Below are positions 1 through 8,820 of a stretch of 64,000 bases of DNA, piece by piece. The translations under genes and the position numbers were made by a program. The notes beneath the pieces are model-generated. The model had not been told where the DNA came from and did no database searches. It worked only from the letters and a program-made list of their open reading frames with translations. Positions within the stretch are counted from its first letter, which is position 1. Each line of letters opens with the position of its first letter. Source of the stretch: Treponema denticola ATCC 35405 (lineage in GTDB: Bacteria > Spirochaetota > Spirochaetia > Treponematales > Treponemataceae); contig NC_002967.9 of NCBI RefSeq assembly GCF_000008185.1, positions 1,302,001-1,366,000 of the forward strand, written 5' to 3'.

Positions 1-1030
1 CAAGCACTACGGTTGCCGCATAGCCTTTTTTCCATTTAGGCATAGCTTCCCCGAGCCTTCCTTCTGCACAATAACTCATGGTTAGGGCTAGGTCTCCGTC
101 AAAAAGCTGCATTAAGACTTGGGTTTCGGGATCTCCGAATCGGCAGTTATATTCAAGCACCTTGGGTGTAAAGCCCTTGCCGTCCTTTGTAAGCATGATG
201 CCCGCATAGAGAACCCCGATGTAGGGCGTGCCTCTTTTTTTCATTTCTTTTACAATGGGAAGAATTGTAAGAGCCGCATATTTTTCGGCTTCTTCGTATG
301 AGCAAATCGGAGTAGGGGCATAGGCTCCCATGCCGCCGGTGTTCGGGCCTTCATCATTGTCTTTAAGCCGCTTGTGATCTTGCGAGGGCGGCATTACGGC
401 TATTTTTTCTCCGTCCGAAAAGGCAAGGATGGAAACCTCTTCTCCTTCAAGGCGTTCTTCAATAACTACCTTGTCGCCTGAAGTTCCGAATTGTTTTTCG
501 ATCATTATATTTTTAAGTTCGGCTATGCCTTCTTCTTTTGAGTCAGGCAGGATAACACCTTTTCCTGCCGCAAGGCCGTCAGCCTTTATTACAAAGGGGT
601 AGTCCAAGCCTTCAATATATTTTTTTGCTTTTTGAAAATCTGTGAAAGAAGAATATCTTGCCGTTGGAATGGAAAGAAGGCTCATCATCTCTTTGGAAAA
701 ATCTTTAGAGGCTTCCAATCGGGCACAAGCCTTTGACGGCCCGAAAAATGCTATTTTTTTGTTTTGAGCTTTTGCTTTTTCTTTTATCAGGTCTTCGAAA
801 CCTAAACACAGAGGAACCTCGGGGCCTGCAATTACAAGGTCTATTGAGGCAGAAAGAGCAAAATCGGCAAGTCCTTCGATATTGTCGGCCTTTATGGGAA
901 CGTTTTCACCCAAAAGAGCCGTGCCTCCGTTTCCGGGTGCTATAAAAAGTTTACCGAGAGAAGGTGATTCTTTTAGCTTTAAAGCTATTGCATGTTCCCT
1001 TCCGCCTGATCCGACAAGCAGTATGTTCAT
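1..1030 (-). CDS. purD: Phosphoribosylamine-glycine ligase (GARS), 3' end cut by window
   Basis: Second step of de novo purine synthesis: joins glycine to phosphoribosylamine using ATP. Reading the minus strand from the ATG at 1030 gives the PurD start MNILLVGSGGREHAIA. It continues through IAGPEVPL, the ATP-grasp stretch KADGLAAGKGV, and the GPNTGGMGAYAP and EYNCRFGDPETQ motifs that are diagnostic of the family. About 343 residues are visible, and the C-terminal domain lies beyond base 1. A GGAG ribosome site sits just upstream of the ATG. It is transcribed alone from a promoter at 1070-1098. Another purine gene, purL, lies about 10 kb away, so the pathway is scattered. Identification is secure. 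Confidence 0.96.
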   Translation of the reverse strand, partial: MNILLVGSGGREHAIALKLKESPSLGKLFIAPGNGGTALLGENVPIKADNIEGLADFALSASIDLVIAGPEVPLCLGFEDLIKEKAKAQNKKIAFFGPSKACARLEASKDFSKEMMSLLSIPTARYSSFTDFQKAKKYIEGLDYPFVIKADGLAAGKGVILPDSKEEGIAELKNIMIEKQFGTSGDKVVIEERLEGEEVSILAFSDGEKIAVMPPSQDHKRLKDNDEGPNTGGMGAYAPTPICSYEEAEKYAALTILPIVKEMKKRGTPYIGVLYAGIMLTKDGKGFTPKVLEYNCRFGDPETQVLMQLFDGDLALTMSYCAEGRLGEAMPKWKKGYAATVVL

Positions 1031-1069
1031 CTTTTTCTCCAAAATAAGGTGCTGATGTTTTGAATTTTA

Positions 1070-1098
1070 AGTATATCAAAATAAGGGTGGAGGGGCAA
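1070..1098 (-). promoter_or_regulatory. Sigma-70-type promoter of purD
   Basis: On the minus strand TTGCCC (1093-1098) and TATACT (1070-1075) are separated by 17 bp, about 40 bases before the purD ATG. No purine riboswitch-like structure was recognised in the short leader. Confidence 0.6.
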
Positions 1099-1109
1099 GG
1101 GGAGGAAGC

Positions 1110-1880
1110 TTATAACTTTTTATATTTTCCTCTTTCTAAAAATTTTACAAAACCCTTGTCTCTTAAATATTGGAGTTGTTGTCTTATCTTGTCTTTGATA
1201 AAATTATTTTCAGGATGTTTTAATTTTAACTCATTTTCAAAGGCGTATATTTGGTTTAAAGAAAATTCTTCTGTGTTTATTTTTTCTATACAAGCTATGA
1301 TATCAAGCAGCCAGCCTCGAGATTCAATATTTGTTTTTTTTAGGGATTTTATTTTTGCATATTTGTTTATTATTTCTTTCGAGTCTGTTTCGATTTGATC
1401 TTTTATTATAAATATTTTTCCTGCATCGGGAATTTTCGAAATATCTATATTGCATCCTATCCATCCGGCTCGTCTTGCCGTATTTGATAGAGGCTTTCTT
1501 TTTAAAATAATAGATGGAGTAAAAAAATGATTTGGTATCAAAATGAAATTTGATACTTCGTAGTCCTTATAGGTCAGAAAAAGAAAGTTCGGATTTCTAT
1601 AAGATGTAATTCTTTCAATCATTGTTTTATAGGCTCCGTCCGTAATGATATTCGGTAATTTTCCGGAAATGCTTTCTTTACTTTTTAACTCAAAATCCGA
1701 TTTGCAGTTTTTACAGAAGAAATCTCCTGCCGGATAGTTATTTGGATATGCCTCGATTTTAAGTTTACCGCAAATCGGGCAATTAAAATTTCTTAGTACC
1801 CAATCCTCTGTTAACACCCTTACTATCTGAGATTTACTGTGATATTTTTTAATCAAAGAAATGTCAAATCGGTATATCAT
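1110..1880 (-). CDS. DpnI-like methyl-directed type II restriction endonuclease
   Basis: Predicted to cut DNA at adenine-methylated GATC. From the ATG at 1880 the protein is 256 residues and matches DpnI, as I remember it, along its whole length (SKSQ..R.LTEDWV near the start, TARRAGWIGCNID, IRQQLQ.LRDK and RGKY.KL at the end). The DpnI catalytic residues fall at the same numbers: D53, E64 and K66 (GDF...ELK). The zinc cysteines are C34, C37, C56 and C59. The C-terminal third is the winged-helix methyl reader. A longer start at 1910 is possible, but 1880 has a GGGA ribosome site and aligns with the DpnI N-terminus. No methyltransferase lies beside it, as expected for an enzyme that attacks methylated DNA. 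It may be cotranscribed with the secreted-protein gene upstream. Confidence 0.93.
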   Translation of the reverse strand: MIYRFDISLIKKYHSKSQIVRVLTEDWVLRNFNCPICGKLKIEAYPNNYPAGDFFCKNCKSDFELKSKESISGKLPNIITDGAYKTMIERITSYRNPNFLFLTYKDYEVSNFILIPNHFFTPSIILKRKPLSNTARRAGWIGCNIDISKIPDAGKIFIIKDQIETDSKEIINKYAKIKSLKKTNIESRGWLLDIIACIEKINTEEFSLNQIYAFENELKLKHPENNFIKDKIRQQLQYLRDKGFVKFLERGKYKKL

Positions 1881-1922
1881 AATCGTCCCAAATAATTTTC
1901 TACTAATCAACTAATCTTAAAT

Positions 1923-2612
1923 TTAATCCTTATCAAAAATATCCTTTATGGTTTCTTTTTCTGCCTTTTCTTTTGCTTTTTCGTAGTCGCCTTTAAAAAT
2001 AAATAAAATAGCACCTAAGTCAAAACCAATGTCGCAAAAGAAAAAGGGTTTATTGTCGGTGTATCTAAATCCTGTCCTTGCACTTAAAAGTTTTGATTTT
2101 AAAGGATATTTTCTTCCGGCAAAGGGATATATTTCTTTTGTAATTGCAAACTCCAAGCCTGCATTTATTTGAAACCTTGAGATTATGACGGGATCGACAG
2201 CATGAATACTTGTAAAAAGATTCAGTTCAAAAGTATCGGATATGGAATTTAAGGTATTGAAGCTTAGTTCTGCATTTATAAAAGACATAATAAAGAGTCC
2301 GTGTTTAAAAAAAGCCGTTCTTTGATTGGATTCTCCATTGATGTTTTCTATTTCTTTATTGTTTCCTTTTATATCCATATAAAAAGGGCTTAAAGATAAG
2401 TTAAACCCCGAGTTCAAGTCTTTAAAATAAAACTTAAAGGCAGAAATATTCAGGTCCCATGCAGCCTTAGGTTTTTGTGCTTGGAAGATGCCTCCAAATT
2501 TTACATCTCCCAAGGACCAATAAGAATTGAGGTCAAATCCGTAAGCGGAGAGGGCTAGGCTTAAAAATAAAACAAAGCTTATTTTTTTTATATAATTTTT
2601 AAATAGAATCAT
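1923..2612 (-). CDS. Secreted protein of unknown function
   Basis: 229 residues with a cleavable signal peptide (lysine-rich start, hydrophobic stretch about 10-24, probable cleavage near SAYG). The mature part has alternating hydrophobic/polar stretches with many aromatic residues, which would suit a small beta-rich envelope protein, and a lysine/glutamate-rich tail. I do not recognise a family. It has a good GGAGG ribosome site before the ATG at 2612, and a TATAAT-like -10 lies at 2636-2641 on the minus strand. It precedes the DpnI-like gene by 42 bases. Confidence 0.75.
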   Translation of the reverse strand: MILFKNYIKKISFVLFLSLALSAYGFDLNSYWSLGDVKFGGIFQAQKPKAAWDLNISAFKFYFKDLNSGFNLSLSPFYMDIKGNNKEIENINGESNQRTAFFKHGLFIMSFINAELSFNTLNSISDTFELNLFTSIHAVDPVIISRFQINAGLEFAITKEIYPFAGRKYPLKSKLLSARTGFRYTDNKPFFFCDIGFDLGAILFIFKGDYEKAKEKAEKETIKDIFDKD

Positions 2613-2666
2613 TTTTCTTCCTCCAAATATAATTTATTATAGGACGCTTTTAAAAACTTCAATTGT

Positions 2667-3101
2667 TTAGAGATGCCCTATTATAATTTCACTTGTACAT
2701 GGTACTTGATTGATAATAGTATTTCTTACAGGACAACGAAGTTCAATATATTCTATAAATTTTTTGATCTCTTCTTCCGTATTATCTGAGAACACGGTAA
2801 TTTTAGTATGAATGCTTTTAAAAATCAAGGGTAGGCAATTATCTACCTTTTCCAGTGCTCCTATATCACCTTCCATTTCAAAAACTATATCTTTAAGATT
2901 AATACCGAACTGGTCAGCAAAAATCCAAGCATTTATACATTTGCATGCTCCAAGAGATGACAAAAGTGCTTCAACAGGATTCATTGCCAAGTCCGTTCCT
3001 CCTGCTTTTAGCGGTTCATCCAGCAGCATAGTATGATTGCCGGATTCGCATTTCATTCTGAATTTTTCTTCTCTTCTTACCTTCGCTCTAAAAGTTGACA
3101 T
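2667..3101 (-). CDS. OsmC/Ohr-family peroxidase-like protein
   Basis: 144 residues of the OsmC fold, a family that reduces organic peroxides with two cysteines. The first candidate cysteine is C53 in the SLGACKC motif at the start of the long helix, with an extra C55. The second is C123 in LRCPVRNTI, the usual resolving position. It starts at 3101 behind GGAGG and follows the last transporter ATPase gene by only 17 bases, so it is probably the final gene of the peptide-transporter operon. Which OsmC subgroup it belongs to, and its substrate, cannot be told from the sequence. Confidence 0.88.
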   Translation of the reverse strand: MSTFRAKVRREEKFRMKCESGNHTMLLDEPLKAGGTDLAMNPVEALLSSLGACKCINAWIFADQFGINLKDIVFEMEGDIGALEKVDNCLPLIFKSIHTKITVFSDNTEEEIKKFIEYIELRCPVRNTIINQVPCTSEIIIGHL

Positions 3102-3118
3102 AAAACCTCCATAAATAT

Positions 3119-4090
3119 TTAATCAGGATAAAAACAGGCACATAAATGATCACTGGCCAGCGTTTTTAATTCCGGAATTTCTTCTCTACACCTTTGAGTA
3201 GCTTTTGGACATCGTGTATTAAAACAACATCCTTTTGGCGGATCATAGGGGTTAGGAATATCCCCTTTTAAAATAATTCTATTTTTTCTAGCTTCTGTAC
3301 TTGCTATGGGAACGGCAGATAAAAGAGCTTTAGTATATGGATGAAAAGCATTTTTAAATAACTCGTCCCGTTCTGCCAATTCAATTACATTCCCAAGATA
3401 CATAACTGCTATTCTATCACTGATATGATTTACTACACTTAAATCATGCGATATAAAAATATATGTAAGCCCCTTTTCTTCTTTAAGTTTTTTCATTAAA
3501 TTTAAAACTTGAGCTCTTACCGACACATCAAGTGCCGAAACAGGTTCGTCACAAATCACCAGTTCCGGATTCATTATTAAAGAACGGGCAATTACAATCC
3601 TTTGTCTCTGACCTCCCGAAAATTCATGAGGGAATCGGTTTAAATATTGTGCTCTAAGGCCTACTTCTTCGAGCATTTCTATAACTTTATTTTGCCTATA
3701 TTTTTTATCTCCCTCTTTAAAAACATTTAAGGGAGCTGTAACAATATCACCGACAGTCATTCGCGGATTTAAAGAGCTGTATACATCTTGAAATATAATT
3801 TGCATTTTTTTTCTGAGCTCAAACATCTGTTTATTATTATATTTTAGAATGTCATCGCCTTTATATAATATTTTTCCGCTTGTTGCAGGTAATAGACGGA
3901 GTATAGTTCTGCCTAGTGTACTTTTTCCGCAGCCTGATTCTCCAACCAAGCCAAGAACCTCTTTAGGTTTAACTTTGATATTTACATTGTTTACAGCCTT
4001 TACCGATTTAGGGTTCCAATTAAAAAGGCTTTTTGATTCAGAGAAATGCTTGCTTAAATTTATTGTTTCCAGTAGGTACTCAGAGCTCAT
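3119..4090 (-). CDS. Oligopeptide/dipeptide ABC transporter ATP-binding protein, OppF/DppF type
   Basis: 323 residues. One of two ATPases powering the peptide importer encoded by this operon. Visible motifs are Walker A GESGCGKST (about 50-58), the signature SGGQRQR (about 160), Walker B LVICDEP (about 180) and the switch histidine ISHDLS. The C-terminal oligo/dipeptide extension has cysteines (GCCFNTRCP, QRCREE) that in this family bind an iron-sulfur cluster. It overlaps the end of the OppD-type gene by 11 bases, so the two are translationally coupled. The exact substrate (peptides, or nickel in some relatives) is not shown by the sequence. Confidence 0.93.
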   Translation of the reverse strand: MSSEYLLETINLSKHFSESKSLFNWNPKSVKAVNNVNIKVKPKEVLGLVGESGCGKSTLGRTILRLLPATSGKILYKGDDILKYNNKQMFELRKKMQIIFQDVYSSLNPRMTVGDIVTAPLNVFKEGDKKYRQNKVIEMLEEVGLRAQYLNRFPHEFSGGQRQRIVIARSLIMNPELVICDEPVSALDVSVRAQVLNLMKKLKEEKGLTYIFISHDLSVVNHISDRIAVMYLGNVIELAERDELFKNAFHPYTKALLSAVPIASTEARKNRIILKGDIPNPYDPPKGCCFNTRCPKATQRCREEIPELKTLASDHLCACFYPD

Positions 4091-5066
4091 TTTTATCCTC
4101 TTTTAAATTACTGTATAAAAAACATTTTACCCAACCATCTTCAAGATTATATTCTTTCGGCTCGCTGTTTTTACAGATGTCCATTCTATTTTTACATCTC
4201 GGATAAAATCTGCAACCCTTAGGCATATTCCCCGGAGTAGGTACAATTCCTTCAATTGAAGGTAAAAAATCAATATGCTTGTCTACGGGAGGTACTGATT
4301 TTAGCAATCCCATGGTATAGGGATGTTTTGGGGAGTTAAAAACTTTTTCTACAGTATTATACTCAACCGCATGGCCTGCATACAACACAAGCACCTTATC
4401 GGCCATTTCTGCTACAACACCAAGGTCATGTGTAATAAAAACAATGGCAGTTCCTCTTTCTTTCCTTAATGTCCTCATCAAATCAAGTATTTGAGCTTGT
4501 ATAGTAACATCTAAGGCTGTAGTTGGTTCATCTGCAATCAAAAGTTTTGGCTGACAGGCTAAGGCCATGGCAATCATTACCCTCTGGCGCATACCTCCGG
4601 ACAATTGATGCGGATATTCATCTAATCTTTTTTCCGGATTTGGAATCCCCACATCTTTTAATATGTTAAGAGCTTCAGCTCTGGCTGCCTTTCTTTTCAT
4701 CCCCTTATGTATAATATATGGCTCAATTAGCTGTGATGCAACTGTTTTAGTTGGGTTTAAGGAGGACATAGGATCTTGAAAAATCATGGAAATATTATTC
4801 CCTCGAATTTCGCACATTTCATCTTCGGTAAGATTTGTGAGTTCTTGCCCATCCATGATAATATGTCCTCCGGAGATTTCCCCGTTGATTGATAATAATT
4901 GTAAGATTGACATTGCAATAGTGCTTTTACCACATCCGGATTCCCCAACAACACAAAGAATCTCTCCATTTTGAACATCAAACGAGACTCTATCAACAAT
5001 TGTAGTGTATCCTTCTTTTCCGGCAAATCTTACAGTTAATTCTTTTACGGATAAAAGTTTTGGCAT
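4080..5066 (-). CDS. Oligopeptide/dipeptide ABC transporter ATP-binding protein, OppD/DppD type
   Basis: 328 residues. Partner ATPase of the OppF-type protein. Walker A GESGCGKST (about 41-49), Q-loop FQDPMSSLNP, signature LSGGMRQR (about 153), Walker B LLIADEP (about 175) and the C-terminal cysteine extension GCRFYPRC are all present. The ribosome site is AAAGGA before the ATG at 5066. It is separated from the binding-protein gene by a perfect hairpin at 5082-5112, which may set its level below that of the binding protein. Confidence 0.93.
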   Translation of the reverse strand: MPKLLSVKELTVRFAGKEGYTTIVDRVSFDVQNGEILCVVGESGCGKSTIAMSILQLLSINGEISGGHIIMDGQELTNLTEDEMCEIRGNNISMIFQDPMSSLNPTKTVASQLIEPYIIHKGMKRKAARAEALNILKDVGIPNPEKRLDEYPHQLSGGMRQRVMIAMALACQPKLLIADEPTTALDVTIQAQILDLMRTLRKERGTAIVFITHDLGVVAEMADKVLVLYAGHAVEYNTVEKVFNSPKHPYTMGLLKSVPPVDKHIDFLPSIEGIVPTPGNMPKGCRFYPRCKNRMDICKNSEPKEYNLEDGWVKCFLYSNLKEDKNEL

Positions 5067-5081
5067 TTGTTTCCTTTTGTT

Positions 5082-5112
5082 GAAGTAACAGACTTTTTAA
5101 GTCTGTTACTTC
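5082..5112 (-). promoter_or_regulatory. Intergenic hairpin between binding-protein and ATPase genes
   Basis: Perfect inverted repeat with 12-bp arms (5082-5093 and 5101-5112) and a 7-base loop, lying between the stop of the binding-protein gene and the ribosome site of the OppD-type gene. On the transcribed strand it is not followed by a T run. It is more likely an mRNA-stabilising or partial-attenuation element than a full terminator. Such hairpins are known after binding-protein genes in other ABC operons. Confidence 0.75.
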
Positions 5113-5118
5113 ATAATA

Positions 5119-6714
5119 TTATTTTACTTTCCACGTCCAAATTTTCCAGTTAAGATTGGAAAAGTCTTCAATGATAACATTATCCAGTTTTGGATTATAA
5201 CCTACCAGACTATTTTTTGTAAACAAATAAGCAATAGCGGACTCATCTTTAACAGCTTCTTGATACTTATCGAAAATAATCTTTCTTTCATTAAAATCAA
5301 GCTTATCATTTCCTTCATCAATTAAATCGCTGAGCCTTGTGTCCTTAATATGTGAAAAGTTTACTGCACTATCTGTCGCAATCATTTCCCGGCTTTCTCC
5401 AGGGTCCATTGATCCTCCGGATCCTATTGTTCCAAAATCATGACTACCTTTTCTCATGTCAGCCATTAGTTTTGAAAAATCTGCTTGAATGATTTCTACT
5501 TTTAAACCAATTGCTTCTAAGTCCTGAATAATTAAAGCAGCTAACCGTTGATTATCTCCTCCCGCTGAAGTATAGAATTTTAATGTTGTATCAAACGGAA
5601 AATTTTCTTGGATCAAAATTTGCTTTGCTTTTTCTTTATCAAACCAAATACTTACCTTTTCGTTGTAATATGGACTAAGAGGTGAAATAGGCGTTACAAT
5701 CGGTACAGCTTGTCCCTGATAAAGAGAATTTACATATATATCCCTATTTAGAGCCATATTTATCGCTTGTCGTACCGGTTTTGTCATATATGGTTTTTGG
5801 GTGTTGATAATGAGCATAGTATAATTTGTTGTAGGAACCGAAGTTGTGTTGATATTTTTATCTTCTACAGCGGCACTCCAATCTTGTAATGGGATAGAGC
5901 CCAATACGTTTATGTCTATATCTTTACTCATTAAGTTAGCCAATAAACTTGTAGTATCTACAACTCTTATAACTAAACGTTCAATATCGGGTGCTCCTTG
6001 GAAATAGTTTTCGTTTCTGACTAACTCCATCCTTTCACCGCTAATTTCACTTTCATATTTAAAGGGGCCTGTGCCTATTGCTTTTGCCCATAATTCAGGT
6101 GCATTTATTTCTTGTGGAGTTTTTCCTTCAAAAATATGTTTTGGAATAATAAACACCGTGTCTAAATCATTCATGAAACTTCCGAAATACATGGGCTTTT
6201 TAAATTCAAATGTAACTTCGTAATCACTGTTTGCAAATACTGCTATGGATTTATCTGAAATCTGAACACCTGATGAATCAACACCCTTGATATATTGCAA
6301 ATGATATCGGCTCAGTGCATCTACTTCGGGGTTAGAATACATTTGGAAACTAAAAACAACATCTGCAGCCGTAAATGGTTTTCCATCGTGCCACTTTACG
6401 TTTTCTTGTAGTTTAAACGTGATTGCAGAACTGTCTGCATTCAAACTCCAACTTTTTGCTAATCGAGGTTCATAATCTCCGTTTGCCTTTGACATAAACA
6501 GTCTATCATAGATTTGATCATAAACAAATCTGCTGTAATTGCTGTTTGTATTAAGCGGCATCATTGAATCCCATGGCTTTGCAATAGCTACCGAAACAAT
6601 TTTTTTTGTTTGTACATTTGTAGTTTCAGAGTTTCCGCATGCCGATAGGATAATTGCTATTATGAATAACATAGTACTCATAATCCATCTCATTTTCTTG
6701 ATTTCTTTTTTCAT
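5119..6714 (-). CDS. Peptide ABC transporter substrate-binding lipoprotein (SBP family 5)
   Basis: 531 residues. Captures the substrate outside the cytoplasmic membrane and delivers it to the B/C permease. The signal peptide ends in a lipobox (IILSAC, lipid-modified C26). The family-5 pattern is clear: YEPRLAKSW, TFKLQENVKWHDGKPFTAADVVFSF compressed around residues 85-125, and AINMALNR near 330. It stands between the permease genes and the ATPase genes (order B-C-A-D-F). A GGAAGG ribosome site precedes the ATG at 6714. Confidence 0.92.
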   Translation of the reverse strand: MKKEIKKMRWIMSTMLFIIAIILSACGNSETTNVQTKKIVSVAIAKPWDSMMPLNTNSNYSRFVYDQIYDRLFMSKANGDYEPRLAKSWSLNADSSAITFKLQENVKWHDGKPFTAADVVFSFQMYSNPEVDALSRYHLQYIKGVDSSGVQISDKSIAVFANSDYEVTFEFKKPMYFGSFMNDLDTVFIIPKHIFEGKTPQEINAPELWAKAIGTGPFKYESEISGERMELVRNENYFQGAPDIERLVIRVVDTTSLLANLMSKDIDINVLGSIPLQDWSAAVEDKNINTTSVPTTNYTMLIINTQKPYMTKPVRQAINMALNRDIYVNSLYQGQAVPIVTPISPLSPYYNEKVSIWFDKEKAKQILIQENFPFDTTLKFYTSAGGDNQRLAALIIQDLEAIGLKVEIIQADFSKLMADMRKGSHDFGTIGSGGSMDPGESREMIATDSAVNFSHIKDTRLSDLIDEGNDKLDFNERKIIFDKYQEAVKDESAIAYLFTKNSLVGYNPKLDNVIIEDFSNLNWKIWTWKVK

Positions 6715-6732
6715 TTTGAAACCTTCCTTATT

Positions 6733-7650
6733 TTATTTTACTTGGATCTTTAAACGCGGATCCAGAGCGTCCCTAATTCCATCTCCAAAGAAATTGATAC
6801 TTAGTACTGTAAGTACAATGCACAAGCCGGGAGGAAGCCATACCCAGTAATATCTGGATAGGACGGTAATAGATTGTGCATCATACAGCATATTACCCCA
6901 ACTTGCTTTTGGCGGTTGAACACCCATTCCAAGGAAACTTAAAGCCGACTCACTTAAAATTGCTCTTGCAACATTAAATGTAACGGTTATTAAAATTGGG
7001 GGAAAAGCATTTGGTAAAATATATTTTAAAATAATTGAAAAATTTGACGTACCTATTGATTTTGCAGCTTCAATATATTCCTTTTCCTTTATACTCAGTA
7101 CATTTGCATATATTAATCGAGCAAATACAGTCCATTGCAAAACACCCAATACAATGGTAACAGACCATATTGACGGTCCTATCACGGAAACTAATACTAA
7201 AATTAAAATTATTGAAGGAAAGGATAAAAATATATCTCCCAACCTCATGATAAATACTTCCCAGATTTTTTTATAATAGCCCGCAATTAATCCTAAAGGA
7301 ACTCCTATGCTAAGGGATATGAAGGTCGATACAACTCCGACCATCAATGATGTACGGCCCCCGTATATTAATCTTGCAAACAAATCTCTTCCTATGGCAT
7401 CGGTACCAAGAATATGTGAACGAGTTGGTGCAGAATTAAATGCCGCCGGATCTGATGTATACGGATCTAAATTTAAAATAAAAGGTAAAATAATTACTAA
7501 AAGCGATAGAAGTAAAAAAAATATTAACCCAGCCATTGCCAATTTATTATTTAATAATTTTTCTACAACTTCATTAAAATAAGTGTTCTTTTTTTCTTCA
7601 GATACATTTTCTGAAAAATATGTTTTGTCTTCTGTCATATTGTTTTCCAT
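6733..7650 (-). CDS. Peptide ABC transporter permease, OppC/DppC type
   Basis: About 305 residues with a hydrophilic N-terminal tail and then six membrane segments. The inner-membrane EAA loop (YIEAAKSIGTSNFSIILKYI) contacts the ATPases. The start at 7650 is preferred over the GTG at 7659, because an AGGTG ribosome site overlaps that GTG and is correctly spaced for 7650. It follows the DppB-type gene almost without a gap. N-terminal OppC domain, then the binding-protein-dependent transport core. Confidence 0.92.
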   Translation of the reverse strand: MENNMTEDKTYFSENVSEEKKNTYFNEVVEKLLNNKLAMAGLIFFLLLSLLVIILPFILNLDPYTSDPAAFNSAPTRSHILGTDAIGRDLFARLIYGGRTSLMVGVVSTFISLSIGVPLGLIAGYYKKIWEVFIMRLGDIFLSFPSIILILVLVSVIGPSIWSVTIVLGVLQWTVFARLIYANVLSIKEKEYIEAAKSIGTSNFSIILKYILPNAFPPILITVTFNVARAILSESALSFLGMGVQPPKASWGNMLYDAQSITVLSRYYWVWLPPGLCIVLTVLSINFFGDGIRDALDPRLKIQVK

Positions 7651-7659
7651 AATATACAC

Positions 7660-8613
7660 CTACTTATATGAAATTCTAGGATCTACTAATCCATAAGCTA
7701 AATCCGTTATTAAATTCGCAATTAATACGGCAATAGATATATTTACTGTAATACCCATAATTACAGGATAGTCTTTAGCATTAATAGCTTGAACCATTAA
7801 AGTTCCTATTCCCGGCCATCCAAAAACTTGTTCTGTAACTACAGCCCCTCCCACCAATGAGGGAATTGACATTCCTACTACCGTTATAATGGGTATAAGA
7901 GAATTTTTAAGTGCATGTGTATAATAAATTTGATTTCTTTTTAGGCCTTTTGCTCTTGCTGTAGTGATATAGTCTTCTTGTAAAACTTCAAGCATACTTC
8001 CCCGCATATAACGCATCCAGCTGCCTATTTGTTGGAATGACAGAACCAATGTAGGTAAAATCATGTGTTTGAGTAACATAAGAGTTGTTTTTTTTCCGCT
8101 TGCATCAAACAAACCTCCTGAAGGAAGGAGTCTTAATTTAATTGCACAAAAATATATTAATATTAACCCCATAAAAAAATTAGGTGTAGCTACTAGAATA
8201 AATGAAAATGCACTACTGGCGTGGTCTCTAAAGCTATTAGGTTTAGATGCAGAGAATATTCCTAATGGAATGGAAATCAATAAGGAGAGAATCAGCGAAG
8301 AACCTGCCAATAGAGCTGTAATACCCATTCTTTCAAAAATCATTTGTGTTACAGGCCTTTGTGATTGAAACGAAAATCCAAGATCCATGTTAAAAAAATT
8401 CTTTAACCATATAAAATACTGAATGATTATTGGTTGATCCAGCCCAAGGGAATTTCTTTTTCTTTCAAGCTCCATTACCGTTATTCTTGGATCTGCCAAG
8501 TATGCATCAAGCGGACTTCCGGCCATAGAAAGAATTAAATATGTAAAAAAAGTTATCCCCAAAAAAGTGGGGATGGCTATGAGTAATCTTTTAATTACAT
8601 ATTTTAGTTTCAT
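7660..8613 (-). CDS. Peptide ABC transporter permease, OppB/DppB type
   Basis: 317 residues and the first gene of the transporter operon. N-terminal membrane helix (RLLIAIPTFLGITFFTYLIL), then the periplasmic loop with SLGLDQPIIIQYFIWL, and the permease core with the coupling loop YITTARAKGLKRNQI. GAAGGT ribosome site before the ATG. It pairs with the C-type permease to form the channel. A promoter lies about 70 bases upstream. Confidence 0.93.
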   Translation of the reverse strand: MKLKYVIKRLLIAIPTFLGITFFTYLILSMAGSPLDAYLADPRITVMELERKRNSLGLDQPIIIQYFIWLKNFFNMDLGFSFQSQRPVTQMIFERMGITALLAGSSLILSLLISIPLGIFSASKPNSFRDHASSAFSFILVATPNFFMGLILIYFCAIKLRLLPSGGLFDASGKKTTLMLLKHMILPTLVLSFQQIGSWMRYMRGSMLEVLQEDYITTARAKGLKRNQIYYTHALKNSLIPIITVVGMSIPSLVGGAVVTEQVFGWPGIGTLMVQAINAKDYPVIMGITVNISIAVLIANLITDLAYGLVDPRISYK

Positions 8614-8680
8614 ATTTTACCTTCTATAAATAAAAAGATCTAAGTTTATAAAATCTTTATTCTTAAACTTGATGGCCTTG

Positions 8681-8709
8681 ATGATAACTTTATTTTTATT
8701 ATTTGTCAA
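8681..8709 (-). promoter_or_regulatory. Sigma-70-type promoter of the peptide transporter operon
   Basis: Minus-strand TTGACA (8704-8709), 17-bp spacer and TATCAT (8681-8686), giving a leader of roughly 60 bases before the first permease gene. It is the only strong promoter pattern seen ahead of the five transporter genes. Confidence 0.7.
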
Positions 8710-8763
8710 TACTGGTTTGTAAATTCATTAAATCTCCGACTATTTTCTGCTGCTTCCTCCCTC

Positions 8764-8792
8764 TTGACTTCATAAATATTTTTTTATATATA
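8764..8792 (+). promoter_or_regulatory. Sigma-70-type promoter of the hydrogenase gene
   Basis: TTGACT (8764-8769), 17 bp, TATATA (8787-8792). Transcription would begin near 8799, which rules out the ATG at 8797 as the start codon and favours the ATG at 8821. Confidence 0.6.
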
Positions 8793-8820
8793 TTTAATGT
8801 GCCGTCTTTTAGGGGAGAGT

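Noticed and set aside
1060-1398. Plus-strand open frame opposite the DpnI-like gene
   Set aside because: It overlaps a gene with clear catalytic motifs and has no ribosome site.
5082-5112. Full transcription terminator
   Set aside because: No T run follows the stem on the transcribed strand, and the ATPase genes downstream have no promoter of their own.
8797-8820. Upstream start for the hydrogenase
   Set aside because: No ribosome site, and the promoter places the transcript start at or after this ATG.
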